A stretch of DNA of 64,000 nt from positions 1-64,000 of the forward strand of contig JACMLN010000024.1 in NCBI GenBank assembly GCA_014379585.1. The letters are read 5' to 3'. This document shows, piece after piece, positions 55,490-64,000 of this stretch (positions are counted from its first letter, which is position 1; each line of letters starts with the position of its first letter). Both the position numbers and the translations under genes were made by a program. The notes beneath the pieces were generated by a model. That model ran no database searches. It was given only the letters and a program-made list of their open reading frames with translations, and was not told the origin of the DNA. The DNA is from Gloeobacterales cyanobacterium ES-bin-313. GTDB taxonomy: Bacteria > Cyanobacteriota > Cyanobacteriia > Gloeobacterales > Gloeobacteraceae.

Positions 55490-56044
55490 ATGGAAGTTCA
55501 GCGTCAAGCACTCACCCTGGATGAATTTCTCGCTTTGCCGGAGGGCGAGGAGAGCCTTGAGCTGATCGATGGAGAGGGAGTGCCAAAGGTGTCGCCGAAG
55601 TACTTTCATGCCGTTTTGCAAGCTGCTCTGCTAGTACTGCTCGGCGGTTGGTGCAGGGGTAAAGGCAGGGTGTTGCCTGAATGGGCAGTAGCCTTGAAGC
55701 GACAATCAGCAGATTGGGTGCCAGTTCCAGACCTCACCTATATTTCCTACGAGCGTCTGCCCCGTACTTGGTGCAAAAATGAAGCCTGCCCCGTAGCCCC
55801 TGAACTGGTCATCGAGATCATTTCGCTGGGACAGACCTTTGGCCAGCTCACAGCGAAAGCTGGAGATTATCTCAAAGCTGGGGTTGTTCAAGTGTGGATC
55901 GTCGATGCTGAAGCGCGCTCGGTCACGATCTTTTATCCAGATCGTTCCCCAGAGACTTTCGATGGCAATCAGCCCTTGGATACCCCCGACTTGGTGGACC
56001 TTGTGTTGACTCCGTCTCAAATCTTTGATCAAGCGAGGGTCTAG
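55490..56044 (+). CDS. Uma2 family endonuclease-fold protein (intact)
   Basis: A 184-residue DUF820/Uma2 protein with the restriction-endonuclease fold: TLDEFLALPEGEESLELIDG, KRQSADWVPVPDLTYIS, PELVIEIISLGQTFGQL with the catalytic-type Glu, and KAGDYLKAGVVQVWIVDAEA. Such genes are very numerous in cyanobacteria and linked to mobile sequences; function is unknown. Unlike the copy at 26.4-27.3 kb it is uninterrupted. The 185-base gap upstream holds no clear gene. Confidence 0.88.
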   Translation: MEVQRQALTLDEFLALPEGEESLELIDGEGVPKVSPKYFHAVLQAALLVLLGGWCRGKGRVLPEWAVALKRQSADWVPVPDLTYISYERLPRTWCKNEACPVAPELVIEIISLGQTFGQLTAKAGDYLKAGVVQVWIVDAEARSVTIFYPDRSPETFDGNQPLDTPDLVDLVLTPSQIFDQARV

Positions 56045-56096
56045 AAGCACCTTTCGTAAGGAACGACCTCTTGCTCTGCTTTTAAGGCATTCGTGC

Positions 56097-57164
56097 TTAA
56101 GGACGAAAATTTTTGAATTTTCTCCACATCTTATGAGCAACCCCTGTCAACGCATAGTTGCTCCAATTCTCTGTTGGCTCCCAAACTATTTTTTGATCTG
56201 CCCAGAGATCTAGCAGTTTTTGAGGCTCTACTTTTCCATCTATCTTGACCCAGTAGATCGCAACAGCAATCTCAAAATGGGTGTAGGCATGTTCGACGGT
56301 ACCGACACAGATGGGGTCTGAGCCGAAAACTATTCGCCAATCTTCAGCACCTTCTATAGTAGGGAACTCCCAAAGTCCACCAAGAAGACCCTTTTCTGGT
56401 CGTTTGACGAGCAAGAAACCATTTTCAGATTGCACAAAGAAACCAACAGCCTGCTTTTGGGGGCGCTTGCGCTTAGGAGGCCGGACTGGAAAACGGTCGG
56501 GCTGCTGCTGACCCAGACAAAAAGGTTGCCAAGGACAAAGTAAGCATTGGGGATTTCGTGGAAGACAGACGGTTGCGCCCAAATCCATCAGGGCTTGGTT
56601 GAAGGCAAACGGGGATTCGCGATCCAATAAAGCCTCCGAAACTTCCCAAAGGTGCTTTTCAGCGGCGTTCCCTGTGGTTTCAAGGGCGATCACTCGGCTC
56701 AGTACCCGCCGAACGTTGGTATCGAGAATGGCGTGGGGTTGGCCGTAGGCACTGCTGAGGATCGCTCCGGCAGTGGATCGGCCAATTCCTGGCAGAGCAA
56801 TGGCTGAATCGAAGGTTTTCGGAAAAATGCCGCTGTGTGCTTCGACAATCTTCTGGGCGGCTCGATGCAGATTGCGGGCACGCGTGTAGTAGCCCAGACC
56901 TTCCCAAAGTTTGAGCACTGTTTCACTCGCTGCTCCAGCCAACGCCTGAATCGTCGGGAGAGCAGCGAGCCAGCGTCGGTAGTAAGGAAGCACCGTACGC
57001 ACTTGAGTCTGCTGGAGCATAATCTCCGATACCCAGATAGCATAAGGATCCTGGGTCTGCCGCCAAGGAAGATCCCTTCCCGATTCGTCGTACCAGGCGA
57101 GCAAAGTTTTCCGCAGTCGATCTGCTTGGTTAAGCACAGCAGTGAAACGCAAAAGTGAGTCCAT
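56097..57164 (-). CDS. mutY: A/G-specific adenine glycosylase
   Basis: A 355-residue base-excision-repair enzyme removing adenine opposite 8-oxoguanine. The start is at MDSLLRFTAVLNQADRLR. Features: SGRDLPWRQTQDPYAIWVSE, the glutamate-bearing MLQQTQV, helix-hairpin-helix LPGIGRSTAGAILS with the catalytic Asp in ILDTNVRRV, an Fe-S cluster site C-x6-C-x2-C-x5-C near residues 197-214, and a C-terminal NUDIX-like domain (GFFVQSENGFLLVKRP; GGLWEFPTIEG). Complete. Confidence 0.95.
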   Translation of the reverse strand: MDSLLRFTAVLNQADRLRKTLLAWYDESGRDLPWRQTQDPYAIWVSEIMLQQTQVRTVLPYYRRWLAALPTIQALAGAASETVLKLWEGLGYYTRARNLHRAAQKIVEAHSGIFPKTFDSAIALPGIGRSTAGAILSSAYGQPHAILDTNVRRVLSRVIALETTGNAAEKHLWEVSEALLDRESPFAFNQALMDLGATVCLPRNPQCLLCPWQPFCLGQQQPDRFPVRPPKRKRPQKQAVGFFVQSENGFLLVKRPEKGLLGGLWEFPTIEGAEDWRIVFGSDPICVGTVEHAYTHFEIAVAIYWVKIDGKVEPQKLLDLWADQKIVWEPTENWSNYALTGVAHKMWRKFKNFRP

Positions 57165-58083
57165 GATATGTTTCGCACCATGGCATGGATACATGCGCTC
57201 AAGGATTTAGCGCAAAGGGCGAACAAGCTGGGGAGCACGGTAAGAGTCCGATCAATTTCGGCAGATCGATCCCCTCGAGCAAGTTCCAGAGGTAAACGCT
57301 GTGGCCAAATTTTTGAATGGCAGGTTTAGTGACACTTCCCAGGGAACTTTACAGTTTGCTGCGTGCCCAATTTTGCTGGCAAATGGGCAAGCTTTCCTAA
57401 ATATTGGGCAACATTGAGAAACAATTCGCTTGCCAACTTGAACGACTTCGCAGATCCTTCGCGGGGATCACTCGCTAGTACTCAGTTTCTTTGAAACCTT
57501 AGACCGAACCCTCCACTGCGACGGCGGAAAACCTTTACCAGCAACGCTTCAAAAACCTCAATGGATCCTCACCCTCGTGCAGCAAGAAGATGTTTTTGTT
57601 GGGATAGGCGATTATTTTTAAGTGCAAATTTCCCGCGAACGCTTGCCAATGTCAGTTCGCGATCGTCGCTGGCAACCAAAGTCAAATCAAGTGGGATTTT
57701 CCCTTGTTCTGACCATAAACACGAAAGAAATTTCTCGCTTCTGGATATACATTTAGCTTGATGTGTTGTGCCAGACATTTGCGCCGGACGCACATTTTCA
57801 AGAAAAAAGAAAATTTTACTTTTCTTTAAAGATCGTTCAATTTTTTCTGACTAAAAATTGGGGACATCTACGGATGTGAGGATTCCAAGGAACTGGGCAC
57901 TCTTGTGACTAGCCATACATTATGATGCTGCCATTTCGGGAAAATACACCAAAGTGTATTCCGCGCTACCGAAATTCCTCTGTCACCCACCCGAAGTCCG
58001 ATGTATATGTCATCCGTCAGAGGGACTTTTTGTTAGAGCGCATGGTATGGTTTCTCAGTCGAACGAAACAGTGAGGAGTCTAA
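57165..58083 (+). other. Gene-poor interval with a decayed reading frame
   Basis: This 919-base stretch between mutY and the rlpA-like gene has no intact gene. In plus frame 57244-57621 three stretches read like coding sequence in one register, split by TGA at 57415 and 57439: QIDPLEQVPEVNAVAKFLNG, then FSDTSQGTLQFAACPILLAN, and later FFETLDRTLHCDGGKPLP with QWILTLVQQEDVFVGIGDYF. I cannot name the ancestor. Around 57806-57827 an A/T-rich inverted repeat (AAAGAAAA / TTTTCTTT) might be a terminator. The rest is AT-rich leader for the rlpA-like gene. Confidence 0.4.
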
Positions 58084-58983
58084 GTGGCAACATCCATCAA
58101 AGGCCTCATTGGTGCGCTTCTATGCGTGGCAATGCTAAATGTCGCTCCAGCTCAAAGTGAAGAGCCAGCGACAAAAGACCTTCCGGTGACGGGCGGGCAA
58201 GTGGCAGGTATTGAACCTGGTGCCCAGCAACCGGCCAGCATCTTCGAGTCTAACGAATCGTTACCGCTCAAGGTGGGTAGTACTGCGCCGCAGTCTGCCA
58301 TCGAACAGTCCGCCTCCCGCGTCGAATTCATCTCGGCTACGAAGACAGCCAAGGTGTATATCGGCGAAGCCCCGCTATTAGCCGTTTCCAATGGTTCAGT
58401 CAGTCTTGATCGTGCAAGCCGCATCTCGGCAACGATCAACAAAATCCGCTGGGATCGTACTCCCGCTACCGCCATCCGCGTTTCCTTCAACGGAAAAAGC
58501 TACCGCGTCATCGTTGGCAAAAACACCGAAATTGTGACGATCGACCGGACTATCCGCGTCAGCCTCTCCGAAAAGCTCTCAGAAAAAGCATCAGCGCTAC
58601 TGATTGCGAACCGCCTGCGCCGCTTCTTTGGCGACGCCCCTGTCCTGAGTGAAGTGGATGCCCCTGCTGTTGCGACTCAAAGCAACGGGGTGGTTGTCAG
58701 TGTCCTGCAAGGAGTCGCTTCTTGGTACTCCGAACCTTCGGGCCAAACAGCAAGTGGCATGATCATGCACCGCGACAGTATGATTGCTGCCCACAAGCAC
58801 TTGCCTTTCGGCACAGTCTTACGGGTGACGAATGTTGCCAACGGCAAGCAGGTGAATGTCAAGGTCATGGATCGCGGCCCCTTCGTCCGTGGTCGCGTTC
58901 TCGATCTTTCTGAACGGGCGGCTTCCCTGCTCGGCATGATGGGTTCAGGCGTTGCTCATGTCAAAATCGAGATCGTTCGCTAG
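58084..58983 (+). CDS. RlpA-like septal ring protein (double-psi beta-barrel)
   Basis: A 299-residue exported protein starting at GTG with GAGGAG 5 bases upstream. The signal peptide (LIGALLCVAMLNVAPAQS) is followed by a variable region and, from about residue 205, an RlpA domain: GVASWYSEPSGQTASGM, AAHKHLPFGTVLRVTN and VMDRGPFVRGRVLDLSERAA. The conserved Tyr-Ser, His and Asp residues of RlpA-type lytic transglycosylases are present. There is no lipobox, so it is soluble or wall-bound. A role in peptidoglycan turnover is inferred. Confidence 0.9.
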   Translation: MATSIKGLIGALLCVAMLNVAPAQSEEPATKDLPVTGGQVAGIEPGAQQPASIFESNESLPLKVGSTAPQSAIEQSASRVEFISATKTAKVYIGEAPLLAVSNGSVSLDRASRISATINKIRWDRTPATAIRVSFNGKSYRVIVGKNTEIVTIDRTIRVSLSEKLSEKASALLIANRLRRFFGDAPVLSEVDAPAVATQSNGVVVSVLQGVASWYSEPSGQTASGMIMHRDSMIAAHKHLPFGTVLRVTNVANGKQVNVKVMDRGPFVRGRVLDLSERAASLLGMMGSGVAHVKIEIVR

Positions 58984-59022
58984 ATAAGATCGACAGTTCC
59001 TCAGCTTGGCTATCCTGTTGGA

Positions 59023-60903
59023 ATGGAATTTGCTTCAGGACTATCGAATCGCTGGCTGGGGTTGATCGTCGGGTTGGTTTGGGGAGTGCTGTGGAGTCTC
59101 TTCATCCCTTTGACCCCCTTGGTCAGCCTCGATCTGCAGAGCCGAGACTGGTTTGCCCGTCTGCAACCCCGCGCAGCTGCCCCAAAAGAGATTGCAATTG
59201 TTGGCATTAGCAGCCAGACAAATTATGTTCTGCCTGCGACCTATGCATCTTTGATCGAGCGCATTCTCGGACAAGGTCGGGCGAAAGTGGTGCTGTTGTC
59301 GTTGCCGAACGAGTACAGTCGGCCTGCCGGAAATGACTACTACGACCCCCTCAAACGAGCCATTGCACGCTACAAGGATCGCCTCGTCCTCGAAGGTGTA
59401 CCCACTTCCCAGGGTCTTGAGCGCAGTGTCGATATCTTCAGCAATTTACTGCCCTTCGATAACCGCGAATTGGCCTACTCGGTGGATCCGTCTCAGATCG
59501 TTGGCATTCGAGAATTTCTGAGGGATCCAGACGAAATTGTCCGTAGAACTCAGTTGCAGAACAACCTCAAACGGAGCGACAGTGGCATCTTTGAGACGTT
59601 TTACTCCGCAGATTTCTTAGCCGTTCGCCAATATGCAGGGCATTCTCCAAGACTTTTGAATGGGCAAGACCGTCTCTATTTGTTTGAATCGGATCGAGAT
59701 TTTGCCAATATTCCGTTTAAAACCCTGTGCCCTCTGCAAAAAGATCTCGAAGACCGCTGTGGAAAGCTCGCAGATCCAAAGATTTTAGCGGGGCTTCGCG
59801 ATCATATCGTCTTGGTCGGCAATGTAGGCGACCATCCCGATGCCTTGATCGTGAACACAATGATTGGCCCGATGAATGCCGTGGCGCTCCATGGCAATAT
59901 CATCGCCGGTTTATTGACTGGGCGCAGATGGCAGTACCTGCCTCAGGGACTAGAAATTCTTTTGGTGTTCGGCTTTAGCCTAGTCAGCGGTCTCGCTTTG
60001 GGAATGCGCCGCCGCAGCATCAGCATTGCTCTGGTACTGGGCTATGTTGCCCTCACTTTTGGGGCAGCAGTCCAACCATCTGGTCTCTTGCTGCCGATCG
60101 TGCCTAGTCTGGCTGCTTTTGTCTTCATCGGAAATACGCTTTTTTACTTTCGGCGCAGCGAAGCCACCCGATTGCGCCTCGCCGCCCAAGAAGCAGAATT
60201 AGAACGCCTGCGACGGGCAGAACGCGAGGCGATTCTCAATCAAGCCAAAAAGTTGCTTTATCGGGTTGCCACGGACATTCATGATCGGCCTCTCCAAGAA
60301 CTCAAACTGGTGATGGATCAACTCGAAGATCAGCTGATCGATTTGCCTACCGAGTCCGCGTTGGCGATTGCTCTCGATCGCTGCATCGTCGAACTGCAAG
60401 AGGTCGGTCGCTCGATTCGCCTCGAACTCAACGACTTGCGCACAGTCGCGGCCAAACTTGAAATTACCCCGACCCTGAAAGCTGGACTACATGCTGGCAT
60501 TGAAACCGAATTGGATCGCTTGATCGCCAACGCAGACCTACAACTGCGGGTCGAACGCCATATTTCTCCCCTCATCGAACCGACAGCAGATAGTCAGTGG
60601 CTCGATGCCCGCGAAGATCTGTTTCGTTTTTTTAAAGAAGTGATCACCAATGTGCTCAGACATGCCCAACCCAAAGGTGCTACCTGGGTCGCTATCGCCC
60701 TCACCCAAACAGGACTGCAGGCGACTCTCAAAATCGAAAATGATGGTCCCCCCTTGGGAGTTGCTTCAACGTCCGGGGGCTACGGAACCAAAGTACTGAA
60801 TACGATCGCCAAAGAACTGCCCGATGGAAACTGGGAACGCCAAGAACGCAAAGAGGGTGGCGTTACCGTCACCCTCCATTGGAACATGCCACCAAGTCGT
60901 TAA
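59023..60903 (+). CDS. CHASE2 sensor histidine kinase (NarL-class HisKA_3)
   Basis: A 626-residue membrane sensor. One N-terminal helix is followed by an extracellular CHASE2 domain (about 35-305; IAIVGISSQTNYVLP, IVLVGNVGDHPDALI). Three more helices and a coiled coil follow. The phospho-acceptor histidine lies in DIHDRPLQELKLVMD near residue 419, the form used by NarL-type kinases. An ATPase domain with N-box EVITNVLRHAQ and a G-box-like GGYGTKVL completes it. No response-regulator gene is next to it, so its partner is elsewhere. The stop overlaps the convergent regulator gene by 4 bases. Confidence 0.9.
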   Translation: MEFASGLSNRWLGLIVGLVWGVLWSLFIPLTPLVSLDLQSRDWFARLQPRAAAPKEIAIVGISSQTNYVLPATYASLIERILGQGRAKVVLLSLPNEYSRPAGNDYYDPLKRAIARYKDRLVLEGVPTSQGLERSVDIFSNLLPFDNRELAYSVDPSQIVGIREFLRDPDEIVRRTQLQNNLKRSDSGIFETFYSADFLAVRQYAGHSPRLLNGQDRLYLFESDRDFANIPFKTLCPLQKDLEDRCGKLADPKILAGLRDHIVLVGNVGDHPDALIVNTMIGPMNAVALHGNIIAGLLTGRRWQYLPQGLEILLVFGFSLVSGLALGMRRRSISIALVLGYVALTFGAAVQPSGLLLPIVPSLAAFVFIGNTLFYFRRSEATRLRLAAQEAELERLRRAEREAILNQAKKLLYRVATDIHDRPLQELKLVMDQLEDQLIDLPTESALAIALDRCIVELQEVGRSIRLELNDLRTVAAKLEITPTLKAGLHAGIETELDRLIANADLQLRVERHISPLIEPTADSQWLDAREDLFRFFKEVITNVLRHAQPKGATWVAIALTQTGLQATLKIENDGPPLGVASTSGGYGTKVLNTIAKELPDGNWERQERKEGGVTVTLHWNMPPSR

Positions 60904-61307
60904 GCAGTCAACACTTCATCATCCTCTTCGTCTTCGATGTCCCACAACTGTTCACTGAGCAAAGGATTGTCCTTATTCCAGTAGAGCAACGCGACGATCA
61001 AAGATTGATAGCCAATGTTGCGGGCTTCTCCTTCAGATTTCAGCCAACGCAGTAGATCTGCGGGCATCCGAATGCTTATCAAAAAGCGCTGCTGGGGGTT
61101 AGCAGTCGAAAGATCTTCATCCAAAGAAGTCCGTGGTGGTCTGGCATGTTTGCGCCACTGTCTTTGGTAGCGGTAGACGGTGCTCCGCGCTAAACTCGTC
61201 ACCTTCATCAGTTCATCGACCAGTTGACCCGCGTTCATCGGAAGTCGTCCATCGCTTTCCATTAAACGCAGAGCACCTTTGATCCGCTCCTGGGTGTTCT
61301 CTGTCAT
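60900..61307 (-). CDS. DNA-binding protein with helix-turn-helix and ribbon-helix-helix-like parts
   Basis: A 135-residue protein starting at MTENTQERIKGALRLMESDG. The N-terminal half looks like a resolvase/KfrA-type helix-turn-helix (VDELMKVTSLARSTVYRYQR). The C-terminal half resembles a BrnA/CopG-like ribbon-helix-helix (RFLISIRMPADLLRWLKSEG then NIGYQSLIVALL) and ends in an acidic tail. BrnA-like proteins are usually antitoxins, but no toxin gene is adjacent. It may be a free-standing regulator. Confidence 0.75.
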   Translation of the reverse strand: MTENTQERIKGALRLMESDGRLPMNAGQLVDELMKVTSLARSTVYRYQRQWRKHARPPRTSLDEDLSTANPQQRFLISIRMPADLLRWLKSEGEARNIGYQSLIVALLYWNKDNPLLSEQLWDIEDEEDDEVLTA

Positions 61308-61493
61308 CTCGCATTTCCCCCTTTTGACAGTGATTTCTAATAAGGAAGTGTAGGGCAATTACTAATGTATCGCACCTACCCCAAGATAGAGATGTCAACT
61401 TCCGATAGTATTCTTAATCTCTACTCTAGAGGACGAAGTACTGGGCTGCAACGACATAGAGGATCGCACCTTTCTTGTCAATATGACTGCGGG

Positions 61494-62126
61494 CTATTTT
61501 ACTGAGGTGAAATTTTTTTCTAGGTGTATCGCGAGTATTTCGATCCAGGCTAGCTCCTGGGGGCTGAAACTGCGAGGGTAAGCGGAGCCAACGAGCACAA
61601 TGCCTGTTTGACCGATGCCCTGGCAAACGAGGGCACGGGTTCCTTCCGGTAGACAGGCGAACTCAATACGCCCCGGAAACAAGTTGAGATCCACCAGATA
61701 GACAGGTTTTGCGGTACTCAAGACGCGCTGAGCTATCGTACTTGGGATAAACGCTGCACTTTCCGCGAAGATCCCGGCTCGCAATAACACTTCCCCCTGG
61801 TACCAGACCAACAAAGAAGCAGCGCGGGTCTGTTCTAAAAGACAGCTTTTGAGCAGATCAAAGTCTTGGCGAAAGCGCTCATCGGCAATTTCGTAGCACT
61901 CAGAACCATTTAAGGGCGAGGCTTCTGGGGGATCCGGGACAACCTGTTGCCAAAGCAAGCCGACCAAGACCAACACAGCACTCATGCCAAGTCCAAGCGC
62001 ATCGGAACGGGTCTGAGCGGGTTCTGGGCTAGCAGTGACAAAGCGATTGATCACCAAGAGACTACTTCCGAGAAGCCCGACAAAGATCGGCAAGTTGCGC
62101 AGCAAGACCGCAGAGCGTTCGCTCAT
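61494..62126 (-). CDS. Cofactor assembly of complex C subunit B (CCB2/CCB4 type)
   Basis: A 210-residue membrane protein with two N-terminal helices ([34 protein letters not shown]) and a soluble GAF-like domain ([32 protein letters not shown]). This is the CCB2/CCB4 family that attaches heme c_n to Cys35 of cytochrome b6 in plastids and cyanobacteria. The start overlaps the hisF stop by 4 bases (ATGA). Its target should be the petB product in this window; the divergent b6-like protein lacks the cysteine. Confidence 0.85.
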   Translation of the reverse strand: MSERSAVLLRNLPIFVGLLGSSLLVINRFVTASPEPAQTRSDALGLGMSAVLVLVGLLWQQVVPDPPEASPLNGSECYEIADERFRQDFDLLKSCLLEQTRAASLLVWYQGEVLLRAGIFAESAAFIPSTIAQRVLSTAKPVYLVDLNLFPGRIEFACLPEGTRALVCQGIGQTGIVLVGSAYPRSFSPQELAWIEILAIHLEKNFTSVK

Positions 62127-62884
62127 AAACGCACAGGAATCCGGTGGGCATCGAGATCTGCTTTGATCTCCGGCACAGTCAATTCGCCGTAGTGGAGCAG
62201 TGAAGCGAGGAGCGCAGCCTGGGCGCACCCTTCAGTCAGGACTGTGCGGATATGCTCACAGTTGCCAGCGCCACCGGAGGCAATCACTGGCAACTCGATG
62301 GCATTGGCCACTTGCTGGGTGAGAGCCACGTCGTAACCCGCCTTCGTACCATCTGCGTCCATGCTGGTCAACAAAATTTCTCCCGCACCGCGCCGCTGCA
62401 CTTCGATTGCCCAAGCCACAGCGTCGATGCCTGTGGGTGTTCTACCGCCGCGCACATAAACCTCCCAACCCTCTGCACCTGTGCGTTTGCGCGCATCGAT
62501 CGCCACGACGATACACTGCGCACCGAAGCGTTGACTGGCACGGTCAATAAAATCCGGATCTGCCACTGCCGCCGAATTAATGCTGACTTTGTCTGCACCC
62601 GCCGCCAACAGTTGCGAAATCGTCTCCAAGTCATTGATGCCTCCACCAACCGTGAGGGGGATGAAGACCTGCTCGGCGGTGCGCTGGACAACGTCCAAAA
62701 GAATGCCCCGACCTTCGTGGGTCGCCGCAATATCCAAAAATACGAGTTCGTCGGCTCCCTGGGCATTGTAGACCCGCGCCAACTCGACTGGATCCCCAGC
62801 ATCCCGCAGACCCAAAAAATTGACCCCTTTCACCACCCTGCCTGCTTTAACATCCAGGCAAGGAACAATGCGTCTGGCTAACAC
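62123..62884 (-). CDS. hisF: Imidazole glycerol phosphate synthase subunit HisF
   Basis: A 253-residue TIM-barrel cyclase of histidine synthesis, working with the glutaminase HisH. The start is a GTG with GGAGGT 5 bases upstream, giving [20 protein letters not shown]. Both catalytic aspartates are present (CLDVKAG near residue 11 and the [14 protein letters not shown] region near 130). Other marks: [27 protein letters not shown]. Full length. First of two overlapping genes with the CCB factor; divergent from atpG. Confidence 0.96.
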   Translation of the reverse strand: MLARRIVPCLDVKAGRVVKGVNFLGLRDAGDPVELARVYNAQGADELVFLDIAATHEGRGILLDVVQRTAEQVFIPLTVGGGINDLETISQLLAAGADKVSINSAAVADPDFIDRASQRFGAQCIVVAIDARKRTGAEGWEVYVRGGRTPTGIDAVAWAIEVQRRGAGEILLTSMDADGTKAGYDVALTQQVANAIELPVIASGGAGNCEHIRTVLTEGCAQAALLASLLHYGELTVPEIKADLDAHRIPVRL

Positions 62885-62952
62885 GGCGTACCTCCGGCTC
62901 CGCATGGTAGCATTATTAAGAAATTTTGAACGTATCGCATCGGAGGCGAACC

Positions 62953-63894
62953 GTGCCCAATCTCCGGGGGATCCGTGATCGGATCAAGTCTGTTAAAAAT
63001 ACCCGCAAGATCACCAAGGCCATGCGCCTCGTGGCAGCGGCTAAAGTTCGCCGTGCCCAAGAGCAGGTGCTGGCCACCCGTCCCTTTGCGGATCGCCTCG
63101 TCGGTTTGCTGTTTAAATTGCGCACCCGTCTGCGCTTTGAGGATGTCGATCTGCCCCTTTTCAAACGTCGGGAGATCAAGACTGTCGCAGTCGTCGTGAT
63201 TTCTGGAGACCGTGGTCTGTGCGGTGCCTACAACTCCAACATCATTCGCCGCGCTGTCCAGTACGTCCGTGAACTGCAAAAATCCGGTACAGCTTTCAAG
63301 CTCTATCTCGTCGGCAATAAAGCGATTTCTTTTTTCCGTCGCTCCAACTTCCCGATCGCCAAAACTTTCGCAAATATTGGCCAACCACCGACTGCCGCCG
63401 ATGCAGGTGCTTTGGTCGATGAAATCCTCGCGGCCTTTTTGTCAGAAGAAGTGGACAAAGTCGATCTGATCTACACCCGCTTTTTGTCCTTGATTTCCTC
63501 GAAGCCAGCTATTCAAACACTGCTCCCCCTCGATCCTGAAGCCCTCAGCCAGGACAACGAGACGTTCCGCCTCACTTCTAAGAGTGGAAATCTGGAAGTG
63601 GCGCGGGAGCGTTCCGGGGTGCGCTCTGCTGTCGAGTTCTCCCCAGATACGATCTTTGAGCAAGAGCCTGTTCAACTGCTCGACTCCCTGTTGCCCCTTT
63701 ATTTGAATAGCCAAATCCTGAGGGCACTTCAAGAAGCAACCGCAAGCGAACTTGCTTCTCGGATGACAGCGATGAGTTCAGCGTCCGACAATGCCAGCAA
63801 ATTGCTGAATACCCTGACCATCGTCTACAACAAGGCACGTCAAGCCGCGATCACCCAGGAAATTCTAGAAGTAGTCGGCGGGGCAAACGCCTAA
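62953..63894 (+). CDS. atpG: ATP synthase gamma subunit
   Basis: A 313-residue rotor subunit of F1. The start is GTG with GGAGGC 5 bases upstream, giving [20 protein letters not shown]. The N- and C-terminal coiled helices are conserved ([37 protein letters not shown] with [12 protein letters not shown]). The Rossmann region has [20 protein letters not shown] cyanobacterial insertion of about 30 residues near position 200-230 is present, without the redox cysteines of chloroplasts. Other atp genes are not adjacent in the window. Confidence 0.97.
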   Translation: MPNLRGIRDRIKSVKNTRKITKAMRLVAAAKVRRAQEQVLATRPFADRLVGLLFKLRTRLRFEDVDLPLFKRREIKTVAVVVISGDRGLCGAYNSNIIRRAVQYVRELQKSGTAFKLYLVGNKAISFFRRSNFPIAKTFANIGQPPTAADAGALVDEILAAFLSEEVDKVDLIYTRFLSLISSKPAIQTLLPLDPEALSQDNETFRLTSKSGNLEVARERSGVRSAVEFSPDTIFEQEPVQLLDSLLPLYLNSQILRALQEATASELASRMTAMSSASDNASKLLNTLTIVYNKARQAAITQEILEVVGGANA

Positions 63895-64000
63895 GCAACT
63901 GGCAGAGGCGAACTAAATTCCTGCACTTCTAACTGGGTGCAGGGAATCGTGTCTGCGAGCAAACAAGTGGCATGGCTGCCCGTATAGACTTCCAGAACTG
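63891..64000 (-). CDS. C-terminal end of a gene running off the window (partial)
   Basis: A minus frame from the right edge to a TAG at 63891-63893 encodes [20 protein letters not shown] followed by [15 protein letters not shown]. Composition looks coding and the other two frames look less natural. It overlaps the atpG stop by 4 bases, convergent. Not identifiable. Confidence 0.4.
   Translation of the reverse strand, partial: VLEVYTGSHATCLLADTIPCTQLEVQEFSSPLPVA

Noticed and set aside
62252-62881. Plus-strand open frame of 209 codons opposite hisF
   Set aside because: Antisense shadow of hisF.

Overview
This window is a chromosomal segment of a cyanobacterium. Directly visible lineage markers are psaC (photosystem I iron-sulfur subunit), a canonical petB-petD pair (cytochrome b6 and subunit IV), the nitrogen regulator ntcA, a CCB2/CCB4-type cytochrome b6 heme-attachment factor, atpG, hemE-hemF and several cyanobacterium-restricted small families (DUF1823-, DUF2973- and DUF3153-like). 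GC is moderate, and GTG/TTG starts with clear Shine-Dalgarno sequences are common (fabI, pheA, atpG, hisF, ntcA, rlpA-like). No marker fixes the genus. A deep-branching (Gloeobacterales-like) lineage is possible but is only a guess.

Layout. 1-5.5 kb: a secreted protein, a tandem GAF / GAF-GGDEF pair, and rarA fused to a methyltransferase domain. 5.4-12.9 kb: a minus-strand operon for a GspE/PilB ATPase, a secretin, a large pseudopilin-like protein and a small exported protein, followed by a two-domain retropepsin-like protease. 12.9-18.7 kb: cysE, membrane proteins (SpoIIM, RDD), a divergent second cytochrome b6 / subunit IV-like pair, and a phosphoesterase. 18.7-25.8 kb: ftsH, petB-petD, an Rrf2 regulator, hyuB and a Get3d-like ATPase. 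25.8-28.8 kb: a decayed accessory patch with a Uma2 gene broken by an amber codon, a RelE/HigB toxin remnant, an HNH nuclease with a coiled-coil partner, and a frameshifted ORF. 28.8-39.7 kb: an orphan ABC-2 permease, HAD phosphatases, rpsR/rpmG, threonine aldolase, a HEAT protein, an amidase, pheA, a YlqD-like protein, a ferredoxin, rodA and folB. 39.7-46.1 kb: glycosyltransferases, a DUF3153 lipoprotein and a TPR protein. 46.3-51.7 kb: rimP-nusA, ntcA, psaC, hemF and hemE. 51.7-64 kb: an M56 peptidase remnant, fabI, tRNA-Leu(GAG), DUF1823, mutY, an rlpA-like gene, a CHASE2 histidine kinase, a helix-turn-helix/ribbon-helix-helix regulator, the CCB factor, hisF and atpG.

Most genes are housekeeping: photosynthetic electron transport, tetrapyrrole synthesis, cell wall, translation and repair. 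The most unusual item is the second cytochrome b6 / subunit IV-like pair at 16.3-17.3 kb. It keeps both heme b_p ligands and the PEWY motif but has lost one heme b_n ligand (His100 to Phe) and the Cys35 that holds heme c_n. The accessory interest lies in gene decay (Uma2, RelE/HigB, M56, a relic downstream of mutY) and in the secretin/pseudopilin operon. No CRISPR array, prophage or intact insertion sequence was seen.
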